Shown piece after piece: positions 21,248 to 32,427 of a DNA stretch of 64,000 nt (the first letter of the stretch is position 1; every line of letters starts with the position of its first letter). Source of the DNA: Schizochytrium sp. CCTCC M209059 (lineage: Eukaryota; Sar; Bigyra; Thraustochytrida; Thraustochytriidae). Where the stretch lies: the NCBI GenBank assembly GCA_000818945.1, contig KN805406.1, positions 265,000-328,999 on the forward strand, given 5' to 3'. The translations under genes were made by a program, and so were the position numbers. The notes under the pieces are model-generated. The model saw nothing but the letters and a program-made list of their open reading frames with translations. It had not been told where the DNA came from and did not search any database.

Positions 21248-23371
21248 ATGCCAGGCGACGAAAGTGGGAGCGGAGCAGGGCTGGCAGCGGTTTCCGCCTC
21301 GCAGCTGCAGGAGCAGCGCGAGCAGCAGCCCGCGACGGCCGCCGAGAATAAGGCCGGGGAGCAGGAGGGTCGTGGCGATGTAGCACAAAAGGCCGCGAGC
21401 CCGATTGGGCCTGCGACGCGCGATGAAAGAGGTAAGCAAGAAGGCGAGGTCGATTGTTTAGAGAAGATGAACTGTGAGACTGACGAAAATGCACGCGTTG
21501 CTACGATGTTTACAGCAGTGGCAAATGCGCTCTTGGGCGTCTCGCAATCCCCATGTCCCAGGAACGATAGACAGCAACAGCTGTCTGGCGAAGACCTGCT
21601 GAGACCGGGAGCGCCCTCGCCATTTTCGAAGCGAGCGTCCGAATTGTCTCCGTTTTCCATGTCACTCGGAGCAACGCCCGCACAATTCCGACACTATCGC
21701 ATGTCTCCCCGCTTCACTGACGGCAACGCTGACCTGATCGACGGGCTGGCGACCCCCAACATTAATGGAAAGCAATCGAATGCTGACGGTCTGCAAAGGA
21801 CCGGTGGCAGCACGCGATACGATACAGATTTTGTGCAAAACCTTTTTTCCTCTCCATGTATATTAACGCCGCAAGGTAAGACGGCTTCTTCGACCTCATT
21901 AGGGTCAGCAATCGCCACGCTTCCGCGGCTCCCCCTTTCAACAGGTCGCGAGACGAACAAACGGAGGCGACCCGACTCCATTTACCGTAACGTTGACAGT
22001 GCGCTCACCGGTGAAGACGAGCACGACGATACGATCACTGCTGAACGAGAAGCAGACACCACCGCCGACACTTCTGCCGCTACTTTAGAGTACGTAGAGC
22101 CCGAGTCACCCGTACAACGTATCCCCTCCAAGTATGCTGCTCACATACCGACCTCTGCATCGCAGCCCCTCGGCGATCTCGTGCAAAGGCGCAAGCCTCT
22201 GTCCCCAATTCCGGTCCCTTCTCCATTGCGCTCATTGAAAAGGGCGAGGTCGATCACCAGGACCGACTATGGACAGCAGAGCGAGAACAACAACTTTGCG
22301 GATCTTGTCGAGACAGACATTCTCGAAACGTGCGCGCTAAGGACCCCGGGTAAACCTATGGCATTGGATCAAACCACGCGAGCAAGCCACATGCCAAGCA
22401 CTTCACGAAAAACCGTCTCGGCGAAGGATCGTCGACAGTCGCAATCTTGTCCAGCTTACGAGGGGGAGAAGGATCTGGCGCGCTTTGGCGGCGCATCAGA
22501 AGCTTCTCGCGGCTTGTCCGAAGTAGCAGCAGCGGCACAACCGCAAGACGCGTCTGCCACGCCGCGGACTGCGCAGGGGCAACGTGGATCCAATACAGAG
22601 GATTCGAGCCCGCCGGGGCCCAAGCAGATTGGCAACCTAGAGGATGCCATCCGGTATAGCCGCGAGGTCGCGGCCAGACCTCCAAAGCCAAGATCCGCAA
22701 CGCGCCACCAGCCGTGTCATTGCAAGCGCTCGCAATGTCTCAAGCTGTACTGCGAATGCTTTAGTTTGCGTCTGTATTGCGCAGGCTGCAACTGCTTGAA
22801 TTGCGCCAACACGCAAGTTTCAGAGCCGATGCGCGCGAATGCTGTCAAGGCAGTTCTTGAGCGCAATCCGCTGGCGTTCGCGCCAAAAATTGTACGCGCA
22901 CCTGCTTTTCGAGGAGCCGGCCAGCAGGCACAGCACAACAAAGGTTGCGCGTGCAAAAAGTCTGGCTGTCTCAAACGTTATTGTGAGTGTTTTCTTTCCG
23001 AGGTGCATTGTGGTCCACGCTGCAAGTGTAACAAGTGCAAAAATTTTGCAGGATCCGACGACCTAAAGCGTAGGCGCGAGGTCATTGCCTCCTACGAGGC
23101 TCAAGCCGTGGCCATCCAAAAGGCACGAGGTCATCTCGAGAAGCGCGTGCGAGGGATGGCGCAGAAGCCGTCGCAGCACGTCAAGTTTGAGCAGCGTGGC
23201 ATCGCCGAGAAACTTCTCAAGCAGCCGCCACCCAAACCACAGGTCAACCTCAACCCTGCCGATGACCCCCCCGTGTGGACAAAGCATCGAAGTGCGTCGA
23301 ATCCTGCCAGCTCGAAGCAGCCGCTGCAGCAGCGGGCGCACCCGAACAGTCACATGGATCCGCTCTATTGT

Positions 23372-23405
<34 letters not shown>

Positions 23406-23554
23406 CACCGCAACCTCCTCCCAATTGGTCGCGCGCGGTACCTGCTTCGTCCTCGTCGTCCTCGTCCTCATCGACTACGAAACCTGCAGCAGGCTTGTCG
23501 ACAAGGCCGACAAGACATCTTGCGCAATACGTGGAGAAGAGAATGAAGCGCTAG
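21248..23554 (+). CDS. CXC-domain (tesmin/TSO1/LIN54-type) DNA-binding protein
   Basis: 768 aa from the ATG giving MPGDESG. The frame continues upstream through GGCGA and AGGACC repeats, so I place the start here. A long disordered Ser/Pro-rich N-terminal part precedes the paired cysteine-rich CRC module: CXC1 near 488-530 (CHCKRSQCLKLYCECF), the conserved linker RNPLAFAPKI near 538, and CXC2 near 563-605 (CACKKSGCLKRYCECF). In LIN54 this module binds the CHR promoter element in the DREAM/MuvB complex and in plants TSO1 acts similarly, so the role is probably cell-cycle gene control. A polyglutamine run (about 708-720) and polyserine follow near the C-terminus. Several SP/TP sites suggest CDK regulation (inferred). 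Confidence 0.93.
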
Positions 23555-23672
23555 CAGTAAGTCTTGTTTTTTTTGTTCATTTCTTACACTGTGCCTTTTT
23601 TAGAAATCCTTGTAACTTATCATGGTCATGAAAGAAAGAGACTCATTATGTATCGCTCACCAATGTCTTGTC

Positions 23673-26345
23673 TTACGCCTGCCCTCCTGAAAGGTCAAGC
23701 GGAGCAAAAGCTTGGAGCTCTGCACCTCCTTCTGCAGAATTATCAATGGTTGCTGGGGCTTCCGGTGAAAAGGGTCGACCTGAGCGCATTGCAAGGCGTA
23801 AAATCCCGCCCGCAGGACGACGAGCCGATCTGCCCATGAGTGGAAAGTCACCTACGATGTGGTTACAATCTAAAAGCGGCTTGAGATCAATCACAACTTT
23901 GCCGAGAAGTACAGGTTCTACCTCTGGCGGCGGCGTGGCTTTGCGGAAGCGGAAAAAGGAGCCCGCATTCGGATCGCGTGCAGGTGCGGGTGGCACGGCA
24001 ACAACGTGAAACTCTGCTCTTTTGCGTGGCATGCGGCGCAGCACCATGCGAGCATATTTTGTTTCTCCGCGCGGCATTGGGAGTCGTATTACTTTAAGAA
24101 AGGCAATCGTATCCGCTGTGGCGGCCAAAGCCGGCGAGTCCTGATCACTTGCTGGTGTAAAGCTGCACGATATCGACCCATCGCTCTGCGCCTCAGACGG
24201 AGGCAAACCCACGGTGCAGTCTACACGCAAACTAGACCCTTCGGGCACTCCTGCGAGCGCCTCTATCTGCCGCGTCTGCAGCAGACAGACCACAGAGACG
24301 TGTAGATCACCATCCATGACGTCTACGTCTGTTTCCACGAAGCGCAAATCGTTGGTAATACGTTGCAACGCCACCTTTTTGCTGCGTTCGTAAGCTTCCG
24401 TCGGCGGCGCCTTGGCAGCTTGCCGACATGCGCGTGCATATGCAGCCCAAAGGTCACGCTGCTGCTTCCCGAGGACCGCGCGGCGCCCAAAGATTGCGTA
24501 AAACTGAAAGAGACGGATCTGTTCATCAGCGAGCTCCGCCTCGCCATTCAGTAAACGAGCGCATTCCTCGCTCGCGGCTTTTGCTCGTGCGGCTTCTTCC
24601 TCAGCAAGTGCAGCCTTGTACTCGCGAAATGCCTGCGCTGCCTCTGGCAGCTTGTTTTCCTTTTTAAATTGAATCGCTTCGGCTTTCAGCTCTGCAGCCG
24701 TTTTCCGCGGCTTCTTCTCCACCGTCGCTCTGGTTGCAGTGCTTGCGGAGACGTTTGCGCGTTTTTGCGATTTTGTCTTTTTCCCATCTTGATTTGCCAG
24801 CAAGTCGTCCACATCAACCTCGCCTGCGAGTACCGCCTCAATGTCGACATCAAGCTCGTTCTCATCGTCGCCATTTCCCGGCGACGCTTTGCGTAATGCC
24901 TTTGCGATGATTTGCGCTTGGGCTTCCAAGGCCTTGGCGTCGCGAAGCTTTGCTTTGGCGTTCTCCGTGTCGCCAGCCCTTTTAAACTGCAGGGCCTCGC
25001 GCTTCAGCGCTGTCGCCTTGTCGACGAGGTCTTCCGGAGCAGGGACCTTCATGCCAATGGAGATCATTTCAGCCAAGAGATCGGGATCCGCCAATTCTTC
25101 TTGCGAAAAGTCCATCATGGATCTGTCATTAGGGACCTCCCCATCGTCATTGTCGTCGTATCCATCGCCATTGTCGCTTCCGAAATCGAGCTCGTCGATT
25201 CCGGCTTTTGCTGGACCTCGTTTGGCGAGATCGACGACGCGAACGGCCGCTGCCTCAAATTGTTTGGCCAGTCGAAGTGCTGCCTTGGCGCGCTCGAGAT
25301 CGCCGGCACGTTTGAACGCAAGCGCTTTTTGCTTGTGCGCAAGTGCACGCGCGTCATAGGTTTCTTTGCTTGGGAGGGGCTCGCCTATTTCCATGAGCTC
25401 CTCCAGTGTATCAACATCCAAGAGCTCCTCGTCTGTCAACTCTGGTGATGCTTCGTTATCGCTACCGTCACCTTCTTCGTCATTGTCCAAGTTAAGATTT
25501 TCTGTATCTTCGCCCATAAGAGCGCCATATTGTGCCAGAAGAGCCGCGTCATCATCTCCACCACTGCCGGCATCACCAACATCTTCTTCATCTACATCTT
25601 CACCTCCGGCCGAACCGCCTTCGAGCAACATTTGGTACTCGCGCTGGAGATCAGACGTTTCTGAAACGTCGTCCTGATCGTCGCCGCCATCTCCTTCTTC
25701 TTCCTTGTGCTGGCTCGAGACTTGAGGCGTTGGGAGCTGGACAGCTCTAGGGGAGGCTTCGGACGATGACTCTTGGTGTTGTACAGGACGAGGGGGAGGT
25801 GGTGTGGGAGATGGCTGGCCTGCAACTAATCCTGATGCACGAGGTGGGAGCGCCGGCGGAGGCGATGGAGGCTCCGAGGTAGGTAAGTTTTGCTTCGCTG
25901 GAAACGCCGGCGGAGGCAGTGAAGGATCCGGGACACGTGTTTTTTGCAGCGGAACCGGGGCCTCCCTGGGTGGGATGTGTGGAGTCGATGCGTCATTACC
26001 AGCGTTCTTCGAGTCCTTGACAGCCTCCATTGCTTCTTGACGGGCTTGATCCTGCGCAGCATCCTTTGTTTCTTGGGCAGTTGCAGCCTCGAGTGCCTTG
26101 GCTTTGACAAGAGCGGCCTTCGCCTCTTGCAGCAGACCTCTTCGCTTGTATGAGAGCGCTAGCTTCTTGAGCACGAGGGGGTCCTCGACATCTTCAATCT
26201 TGACATCGGCAAGCTCAAGGTCGCGCGCCTGTGCGAGAAGATCTTTAGCCTCCTGAAGCTTGCCCTCGCGTTTCAGTCCCAAGGCGCGCCGCTTGAGCTC
26301 TAGCACGCGCGTTGCGAGATCGGTATCACTCTCGTTTTCGGCCAT
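23673..26345 (-). CDS. CC2D1/Lgd-like protein with DM14-type repeats and C2 domain
   Basis: 890 aa from the first in-frame ATG (MAENESD); only a GTG lies further upstream. Five helical-hairpin repeats of DM14 type lie at about residues 8-44, 58-89, 335-368, 445-480 and 550-582, with core KRAGDLERAKAALRLAKQFE. A Pro-rich segment (120-190) and acidic linkers separate them. Twice a repeat is preceded by a DEELLDVDTLEELMEIGE-like acidic segment. The C-terminal part (about 680-855) is consistent with a C2 domain. CC2D1A/B and Drosophila Lgd bind CHMP4/Shrub through DM14 repeats and regulate ESCRT-III at endosomes. The family usually has four DM14 units, so five repeats including two degenerate N-terminal ones is unusual. 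It converges with the CXC gene, 118 bp apart. Confidence 0.85.
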   Translation of the reverse strand: MAENESDTDLATRVLELKRRALGLKREGKLQEAKDLLAQARDLELADVKIEDVEDPLVLKKLALSYKRRGLLQEAKAALVKAKALEAATAQETKDAAQDQARQEAMEAVKDSKNAGNDASTPHIPPREAPVPLQKTRVPDPSLPPPAFPAKQNLPTSEPPSPPPALPPRASGLVAGQPSPTPPPPRPVQHQESSSEASPRAVQLPTPQVSSQHKEEEGDGGDDQDDVSETSDLQREYQMLLEGGSAGGEDVDEEDVGDAGSGGDDDAALLAQYGALMGEDTENLNLDNDEEGDGSDNEASPELTDEELLDVDTLEELMEIGEPLPSKETYDARALAHKQKALAFKRAGDLERAKAALRLAKQFEAAAVRVVDLAKRGPAKAGIDELDFGSDNGDGYDDNDDGEVPNDRSMMDFSQEELADPDLLAEMISIGMKVPAPEDLVDKATALKREALQFKRAGDTENAKAKLRDAKALEAQAQIIAKALRKASPGNGDDENELDVDIEAVLAGEVDVDDLLANQDGKKTKSQKRANVSASTATRATVEKKPRKTAAELKAEAIQFKKENKLPEAAQAFREYKAALAEEEAARAKAASEECARLLNGEAELADEQIRLFQFYAIFGRRAVLGKQQRDLWAAYARACRQAAKAPPTEAYERSKKVALQRITNDLRFVETDVDVMDGDLHVSVVCLLQTRQIEALAGVPEGSSLRVDCTVGLPPSEAQSDGSISCSFTPASDQDSPALAATADTIAFLKVIRLPMPRGETKYARMVLRRMPRKRAEFHVVAVPPAPARDPNAGSFFRFRKATPPPEVEPVLLGKVVIDLKPLLDCNHIVGDFPLMGRSARRPAGGILRLAMRSGRPFSPEAPATIDNSAEGGAELQAFAPLDLSGGQA

Positions 26346-27713
26346 CTCGATTGTGGTTTCTTCTGCCGTTGGTTCTGCCCGTTTATGAATCTCTAACGAA
26401 GCGGCTACCCAGACAGCTCGACTCGGCACTCCTCCGGCCAGCGCCTTCCCCCAAAGCCGCTTTCTTGATGCTGTTGCGGTCTAACGCGCGCAAAGCTTCT
26501 CGGTTATTACCACGTGCTACGGACTTGGTGCCAAGTCTTCCTCGACGATTATCGAGGTGTTTTGAGAAAAAAACCAAAAAAGAGAAAAAAAACGAGTGAA
26601 AAAATAACGTGAAGTTTTAGTATCCATAAGAGAACGTTTAGAACGCGACAAACTGGAAGCTGTCTTAATTTTCCACTTTTCCACGTGATTTCAAGGTTAT
26701 CATAGCCATGATTTTCTGTTATATATCGGTGGTACAAGTCGTCTATAGGATCTCGGAAGATCCCTTTTTCGGAGAATTAGTTTGCTGCTCTTCTTGCAGC
26801 AAATGGTCCTTCCAAAGCCCCGAGTGAACCGCCACTGGCTAGTAGCGGACGCAGTGGAGGCCGCACCGAAAAGCCAGTCTCCGGCGCAGGCCTCGAGGGG
26901 CCCAGAGTCAGCGCCGGTTCCTCCGAGTGGAGCGGATCAGTATGGCGAAGCGCGCAGTGGGGTGTGAGGGCGGTTGCGGCAAGTTTGCAGAAAGTTTCCA
27001 GACCAACGAGTTGCAAGAATCCCGCACAGGACCCCGCGCGGCGCGGCCCCGGAGCGAAGCAGGCATGGCGACGGGTCCGGCAGGGTCCGCACGGAGACTA
27101 GGCGCGAAGCAGGGGCGGGCGCCAAGGCAGCAGAGCCGAGTCGAGCACGGACGGAGCGGGCAGCGGCGCGGCGCACGCGGCGGCACGGCGAGGCGGGCGA
27201 GGCGAGGCGGCTGCGAGGTTTGAAAAACAGCCAGCAAGCAAGCAAGCCAGCAAGCGAGCAAGCATCCATCCAGCCAGTGCCTGCTTGAGCGTGCCCGGCT
27301 TCCGTGCCAGGTGGACCTTGCGAGGCGTTGCGCGCGAGCGAAGGCGCGCGTGGCAGAGCAGAGCAGCGCAGAGCAGCGCGGACGCGGAGAGGAGAGGCGT
27401 CGCGCGGCGCGAGGGGACGCAGTCGCTTGCTCAGAGAGCGCGCGGAGGTCCGTCAGGAGCGAAGCTCGCGAGACGTGGACGGGAAAGCTGGGACAACCGC
27501 TGACGGCGACGGCTCGCAACGCGAGACGCTTGCTCGGCCTTGGATCGCGACGCGTGCGGACGCAGGCATAGACGCAGGGGAGCGAGCACGCTCGCTGTGA
27601 CGCAGGCCTCGGTCTTGGAGCGGGGAAAGCTAGAGCTCGCGCATCGATCGAAGGGGGCACCTCAGAAAAAGGGGTTAACGTCCGGATATTGACACTGCCG
27701 TCGCATCAATACC
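26346..27713. other. Divergent promoter between the CC2D1-like and GIGYF genes
   Basis: An AT-rich segment (26560-26720) is followed by GC-rich DNA. AGCA tetranucleotide units occur near 27230-27265 and AGAGC/GCAGA pentanucleotide units at about 27354-27390, sense-oriented with respect to the GIGYF gene. Frames in both directions translate repeats. No gene was recognised. Confidence 0.55.
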
Positions 27714-29120
27714 ATGAAGAACGGGGAGGATGCAGGCAGTGCGTCGGCGGCTGGCGTCGGTACGACGCGCAATAAAATGAAGTTCAAGCCGGGGTGGTCG
27801 GCCGGAGGTGCGTCTGGCGGCGCAGCTTCGGTGGGTCTCGTACGATCTTCGAGTCTTTCATCCGGTAGGGCGCTGGCGGCGGCGTCCAGCAGTCATGCAG
27901 GTCCTGGCGCGAGCCTGGCAAACAACGGTGGCGATACTTCTAGTTCGTTTGGCGCAGGTGTTCCGACGCCGAACGACGCAGTGCCCGCGCCGTCATCCGC
28001 GAAGCCATACGCATCGATTGGAAAGCAAGGCAACATGGCCCGCCCGATCAAGGAGGAGGCGGCGGCAACTAGACTTGCAAGGATTGGCCGCGTGCCGACG
28101 CCAGGCGCGTCTGCCACAGGCGGCAAGCTCACGGAACAAGCCAATCTTTACCAGCAACGATCGAAGTCTCCTCGGGATCCCTCAGTGCATGGTGGCGTGA
28201 ATCGAGTCAAGTATTCGCGCGATGAAATGTATTTGTTCAACCCAACCTCTGCGCCGCGACCGGCGTTTCCCTCGTACGTGCCTCCGGCGCTCATTTCGGA
28301 TGTTCCGCTCATGACGGCGCAATCGGAGCCTATTGACCGTGATGCTCTTACGCTCAAGTGGCAGGAGGAGACGGAGAAGCGGAATGGCTCGCGCAATGCA
28401 GTCGGGCTGGGCGGCGATCGCCGCACAGCTATGCCTGCAGGAGTCGCAGGCCAGGGTCGCGGTCGTCGCCTGCCGGAAGGTCTTGGCGGCGTTGCCGGCA
28501 GTGGAAACGTTCAGGAGGGCCCCGGCGGGCCAGCGGGTCGCCGTGGCTCTCACAATCCCGCGTACGGAAACGGGGGCGGGAGCTGGCGTTCCGGCGGTGC
28601 CGGTGGTCCTGGCGGTGGGCCTCCGCCGCGCGGTGCCGGCGCTGGCGAGGGCGGTCGCTTTGGCAATCTGAGTCGCGGGACAGGACGTGATAATTGGTCT
28701 GGCCAAGAGCGTGGATCTCGTTGGAATGACTATCCGAGCGGTGGCAATGGCAGCGGCCCCGGTGGCGAGCGCGATACGCGACGCTCGGGCGAGGGCGGTG
28801 GTCGATGGGATCGACTCGGACCTCCCTCGGGGCGATCTTTTCCTGATCGTAGCTACGGAGCTGGCGCCACCAATGCCAATGCCCCGGCTGCGGGCGGCAC
28901 GCGTGAGGACCGCTGGGGCAGGAACACAAACTACCGTGAAGGTGGAGCGTTCGGCCCGCGAGGCGGCATGGGCCAGTTCTCTGGTCAATCTCAGCACGAT
29001 GATCACCAGACTGAACTTGTCGACGATCGCGGCACCTTTTCCGAGGAGGCCATGAGTGGCAGCTTTGGTCTGGAAAGTATGGCTGCTGCTGCGTCCAAAT
29101 TTCACGAGGAGATGCAGGCG

Positions 29121-29151
<31 letters not shown>

Positions 29152-31649
29152 ATGCTTCTTCTTCTTCTTCTTCCGCTGCTCCTGCTGCTGCGGCATCTTC
29201 TGCCGCTCAATCCACCAAGGTGGAAGGTGGTGATGGCAATTTGGAGCAAGCTAGTACCGGCGGCTTCTTTTCCATGCCTGACTCGGGCATGTCGGGCGCT
29301 TTGGAAGAGGGTCTCGAGCAACCGCCCGCCGAAGAGGTAGCGCCCGCGAGTCAAGCGATCAATAGCTCTTCCCTGGGCTTTGGAGGTCCAGGTGGGTTCG
29401 GAGCACAATCGCATCTTTTGCAGCCGCAGCCATCCGGTTGGGGCCAAAACCCCTGGCTCGAGGCGCAGCATGATCCTACGGGCGGCGTTGGCTCGTTGTC
29501 CATGCAAGGTCACCAATCGTCACAGCAACCTGCTGACCTTTCGGGTGGTCAGAACCGATGGATCGTGCCGCCTGCAGGAGGCAGCGGCGGCAGCATGCCG
29601 GGCATGGCCATGCAGCCCGCTCCTGCGCCGGGAATGGGCATGCCTACTTCTATGCTCGCGCCTCCACCTGCGCTCGCCAATGAATGGTTTTATCGCGATC
29701 CGCAAGGCAACGTGCAGGGTCCTTTCAAATCGGAGGAAATGCGCGAGTGGCTTCAGCACGGATACTTTAACCCGGATCTCCTGGTTCGTCGTGGCCATGG
29801 CAACGACCCGTTTGCCCCGCTCGGACAGCAATTCCCCGATGCTCGCAAGGCGTTTACTGCAGAGGGAGATGCCGAAGTGCAAATGCGCATGCTTCAGCAG
29901 CAGCAGCAACCGGGCAGCTTTTGGCAGATGGGACAAAACATGCCTCCTCTGCAGCAGCCGCATCTTGGCATGCAGCATGCCTTTGCTGGCCCGCCCCCCT
30001 CGTCTCAGAATGATGATGCCCAAGCACGTCTTAAACAGGAGCAACGCCAAGCCGAAGAGCGCGCTCGCGCCGAAAAGGAAAAGGCCGAGTGGGAAGCGCG
30101 CGAACGCGAGCGTCTTGAGCGCGAGCGCCAGGAACGCGAAGAACGCGAGCGTCAAGAGCGTGAACGCGAAGAGGAGCAGAAGCGAAAGGAGCAGGAAGAT
30201 CTCGAGCGAAAGCGTCAAGAGCAAGAGGCCGCCGAGGCCGCGGCGCGTGCCAAGGCAGAGGCCGAGCGTCGTGTCCGGGAGGAGGAAGAAGAGCGCCAGC
30301 GCAAGGCTCAGGAAGAAGAGGAGGCCCGCAAGGCTGCCGCTGCTGCTGCCGCCGCAGAGGAGGAGGAAGCGCGCAGACAACAGCAACTTCTTTTGCAGCA
30401 GCAGCAGCAACAGGAGCGGCAAGCTGCCCTCGAGGCGGAGCGTCTGCGCAAGGCACAGGAAGAACAGGCTCGCATTGAGGAGGAGCGTCGCAAGGCCGAG
30501 GAAAAGCCCGCGTGGGGAGGCGTCTCAAACGCGCCGTCCACAAGTGCTCTTTCCTTGAAGGAGATTCAGGAACTCGAGCAGCGCGAGGCCACACGCTCTC
30601 GCCCCGAGGGCATGAACCAGTCCATGGCGTCGCGTATTGCACAAGCCGCTGGTGTAGCGGGAGGTCGTCTCAACCTTGCCGCATCGTCCTCGGCCCCGCA
30701 AGCCTCTTCTCCCCAGAACCAGCCTGTGCAACAACCTCGTGCAAGCCCGACTTCGACGCCTCCTGTCGCCCCGGCAAGCCCCGGCGAGAGCAGCAAGCCT
30801 GTGGGTGCCCACGGCGGCACGCTCGACGAGATGAGCGTCGATCTTCGCGCCATGCTTGGCGTGAGCGCGCCGGGTGGTAACAAGCAAAAGAAGTCGCAAA
30901 AGGCGAACACCGCCGCTGCTGCTGCGGCTGCGAGCAAGCCTGCTTGGGGAGGCACGCCACCTTCTTCGTCGAGCACCTCGAACCGCTCCCTCAAGGAAAT
31001 CCAAGAGGAAGAGGCTCGCCGTGTGGCCGCAGTTCAAAAGCAGCAGCAGCAACAGCAACAGCAGCAAAAGGCTCTGCAGCAGCAGCAGCAACAGCAAGCC
31101 CAATCCCGCGCGCCGCCCGGTTCGTGGGCGAGCACCGCTGCGCAGCCCAGCAACAACAACGGCGACGGATGGACCATCTCGCATAAGGGCCGCGCGGTGC
31201 CTACGGGTACCCCGCAGACCTCGCGCGTGGGCAAGGTCAAGGCCAAGCCTTCTTCTGCCGCTCCTACCGCCGCCGCCTCTGCTGCAGCTGCTCCTGTCAT
31301 GCAGCAGCAGTCACATCAACAGGTCGATGAGAACGATGACCTTTTCGAGTCAACCCCGGACAACTTTGGCAAGGAAATGTCTCGCGACATGCGCAAGTGG
31401 TGCGAGGGCCAGGCGCCCAAGATCGGGGCCACGATGACTCTCATCGATTTCTGCTACTCGCTTGAGGATGCCTCGGACATTCGCGAAACGCTGCGCGACT
31501 ACCTCGGGTCCACACCTCTAGTCTCTTCATTTGCAAGTGAATTTATTGCGCGTAAAGGCGGCAAAAAGGGCGGGGATGATTTCGGACCCGACGCCGGCTT
31601 TCAGACCGCGGGCAAGAAAAAGAATCGCCGCAAGAAGCGCGAAACCTAA
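27714..31649 (+). CDS. GIGYF-family GYF-domain protein (translational repressor)
   Basis: 1311 aa, single exon. Near residue 167 is YSRDEMY within VKYSRDEMYLF, which resembles the YGREEML 4EHP-binding motif of GIGYF1/2. A long Gly/Arg-rich region (RGG-like, about 240-430) is followed by the GYF domain at about 656-710 (EWFYRDPQGNVQGPF, then HGYFNPDLLVRR), the hallmark proline-peptide reader. A charged single alpha-helix/coiled-coil region (about 780-960) comes next. The C-terminal block WCEGQAPKI through YLGSTPLVSSFASEF, then a Lys-rich GFQTAGKKKN end, matches the conserved GIGYF C-terminus. GIGYF with 4EHP represses mRNAs and acts on stalled ribosomes, which fits the nearby TRIP4/RQT4 only thematically. 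Polyglutamine runs come from CAG repeats. Confidence 0.92.
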
Positions 31650-32427
31650 GAGCAAGCCCAAGCTCTAGTTAGGACTTTACCTATTCTCCCATTTTCAAAC
31701 TCTTTCGCACCCCCCTCTCTCTTTTGTTTCCCTCGAATCGTCTTCAAACTTATACAGTTTCAAGATGTGACTGCTTACGGAGTCTCGACGAGAGCCTTGC
31801 AATCGCAACGATGGCGGGAGGTTTTCGTCGACGACACATTCATTGGCTCGCCTAATTACCCGAACTTGATGCAAGACACATTAGCAAGATGTGAGTGCTT
31901 GCGGAGTCTCGACGAGAGCCTTGCAATCGCAACGATGGCGGGAGGTTTTTGTTGACGACACATTCATTGGCTCGCCTAATTACCCGAACTCGATGTAAGA
32001 CACATTAGCAAGGGGTGTTTACATAGATCGTATGAGCAAGAGCTCGCGGAGTCCTTCGTCGCCTTGGTGAACTTTTGGGTCTGTCTTGCGTGCGATAACT
32101 GCGCGGTGCCATACTGCGGAAGCAGAAGAAGGGCTGGTCGTGAGGTGCCTTTCCGTGACTTTCCTTGTATATGAGGGAACACGCACCAACTCGAGAGACT
32201 TGAAACTTTCGTTGTCCGGCCAGTGCAAACCCATTTTGGTTTTCTCGGGTTGTCGTGGCGCGCCGCTGGTGAGACGCAGCCGCGGGCCGCCGACCGCGGG
32301 CCCCGCGGCTTGCGTCGAGCCGGGCTTGCTCGCCTTGCTTGTTCCTCGCCCCGCAAACCCGTGCGCGCGGCCGCGGAGAGCAGCGCAGGCGCTAGCGAGC
32401 GGGGAAGAGGGTCCGGGAGAGCGCGAG
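31650..32427. other. Spacer upstream of flotillin with tandem duplication
   Basis: The 3' flank of the GIGYF gene, a 124-bp tandem duplication (listed separately) and the promoter/leader of flotillin. The flotillin frame is open upstream from 32086 but without an ATG. No RNA gene was recognised. Confidence 0.55.
31761..32012. repeat. 124-bp tandem duplication
   Basis: Copy A starts at 31761 and copy B at 31885, a period of 124 bases. They share GGAGTCTCGACGAGAGCC, an ATGGCGGGAGG core and CATTCATTGGCTCGCC, with about half a dozen substitutions between copies, so this duplication is older than the 233-bp one. No coding or RNA signal was recognised. Confidence 0.85.

Noticed and set aside
31761..32012. 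CRISPR-like or phage repeat
   Set aside because: Only two direct 124-bp units with no spacer-repeat alternation, in a eukaryotic nuclear context.
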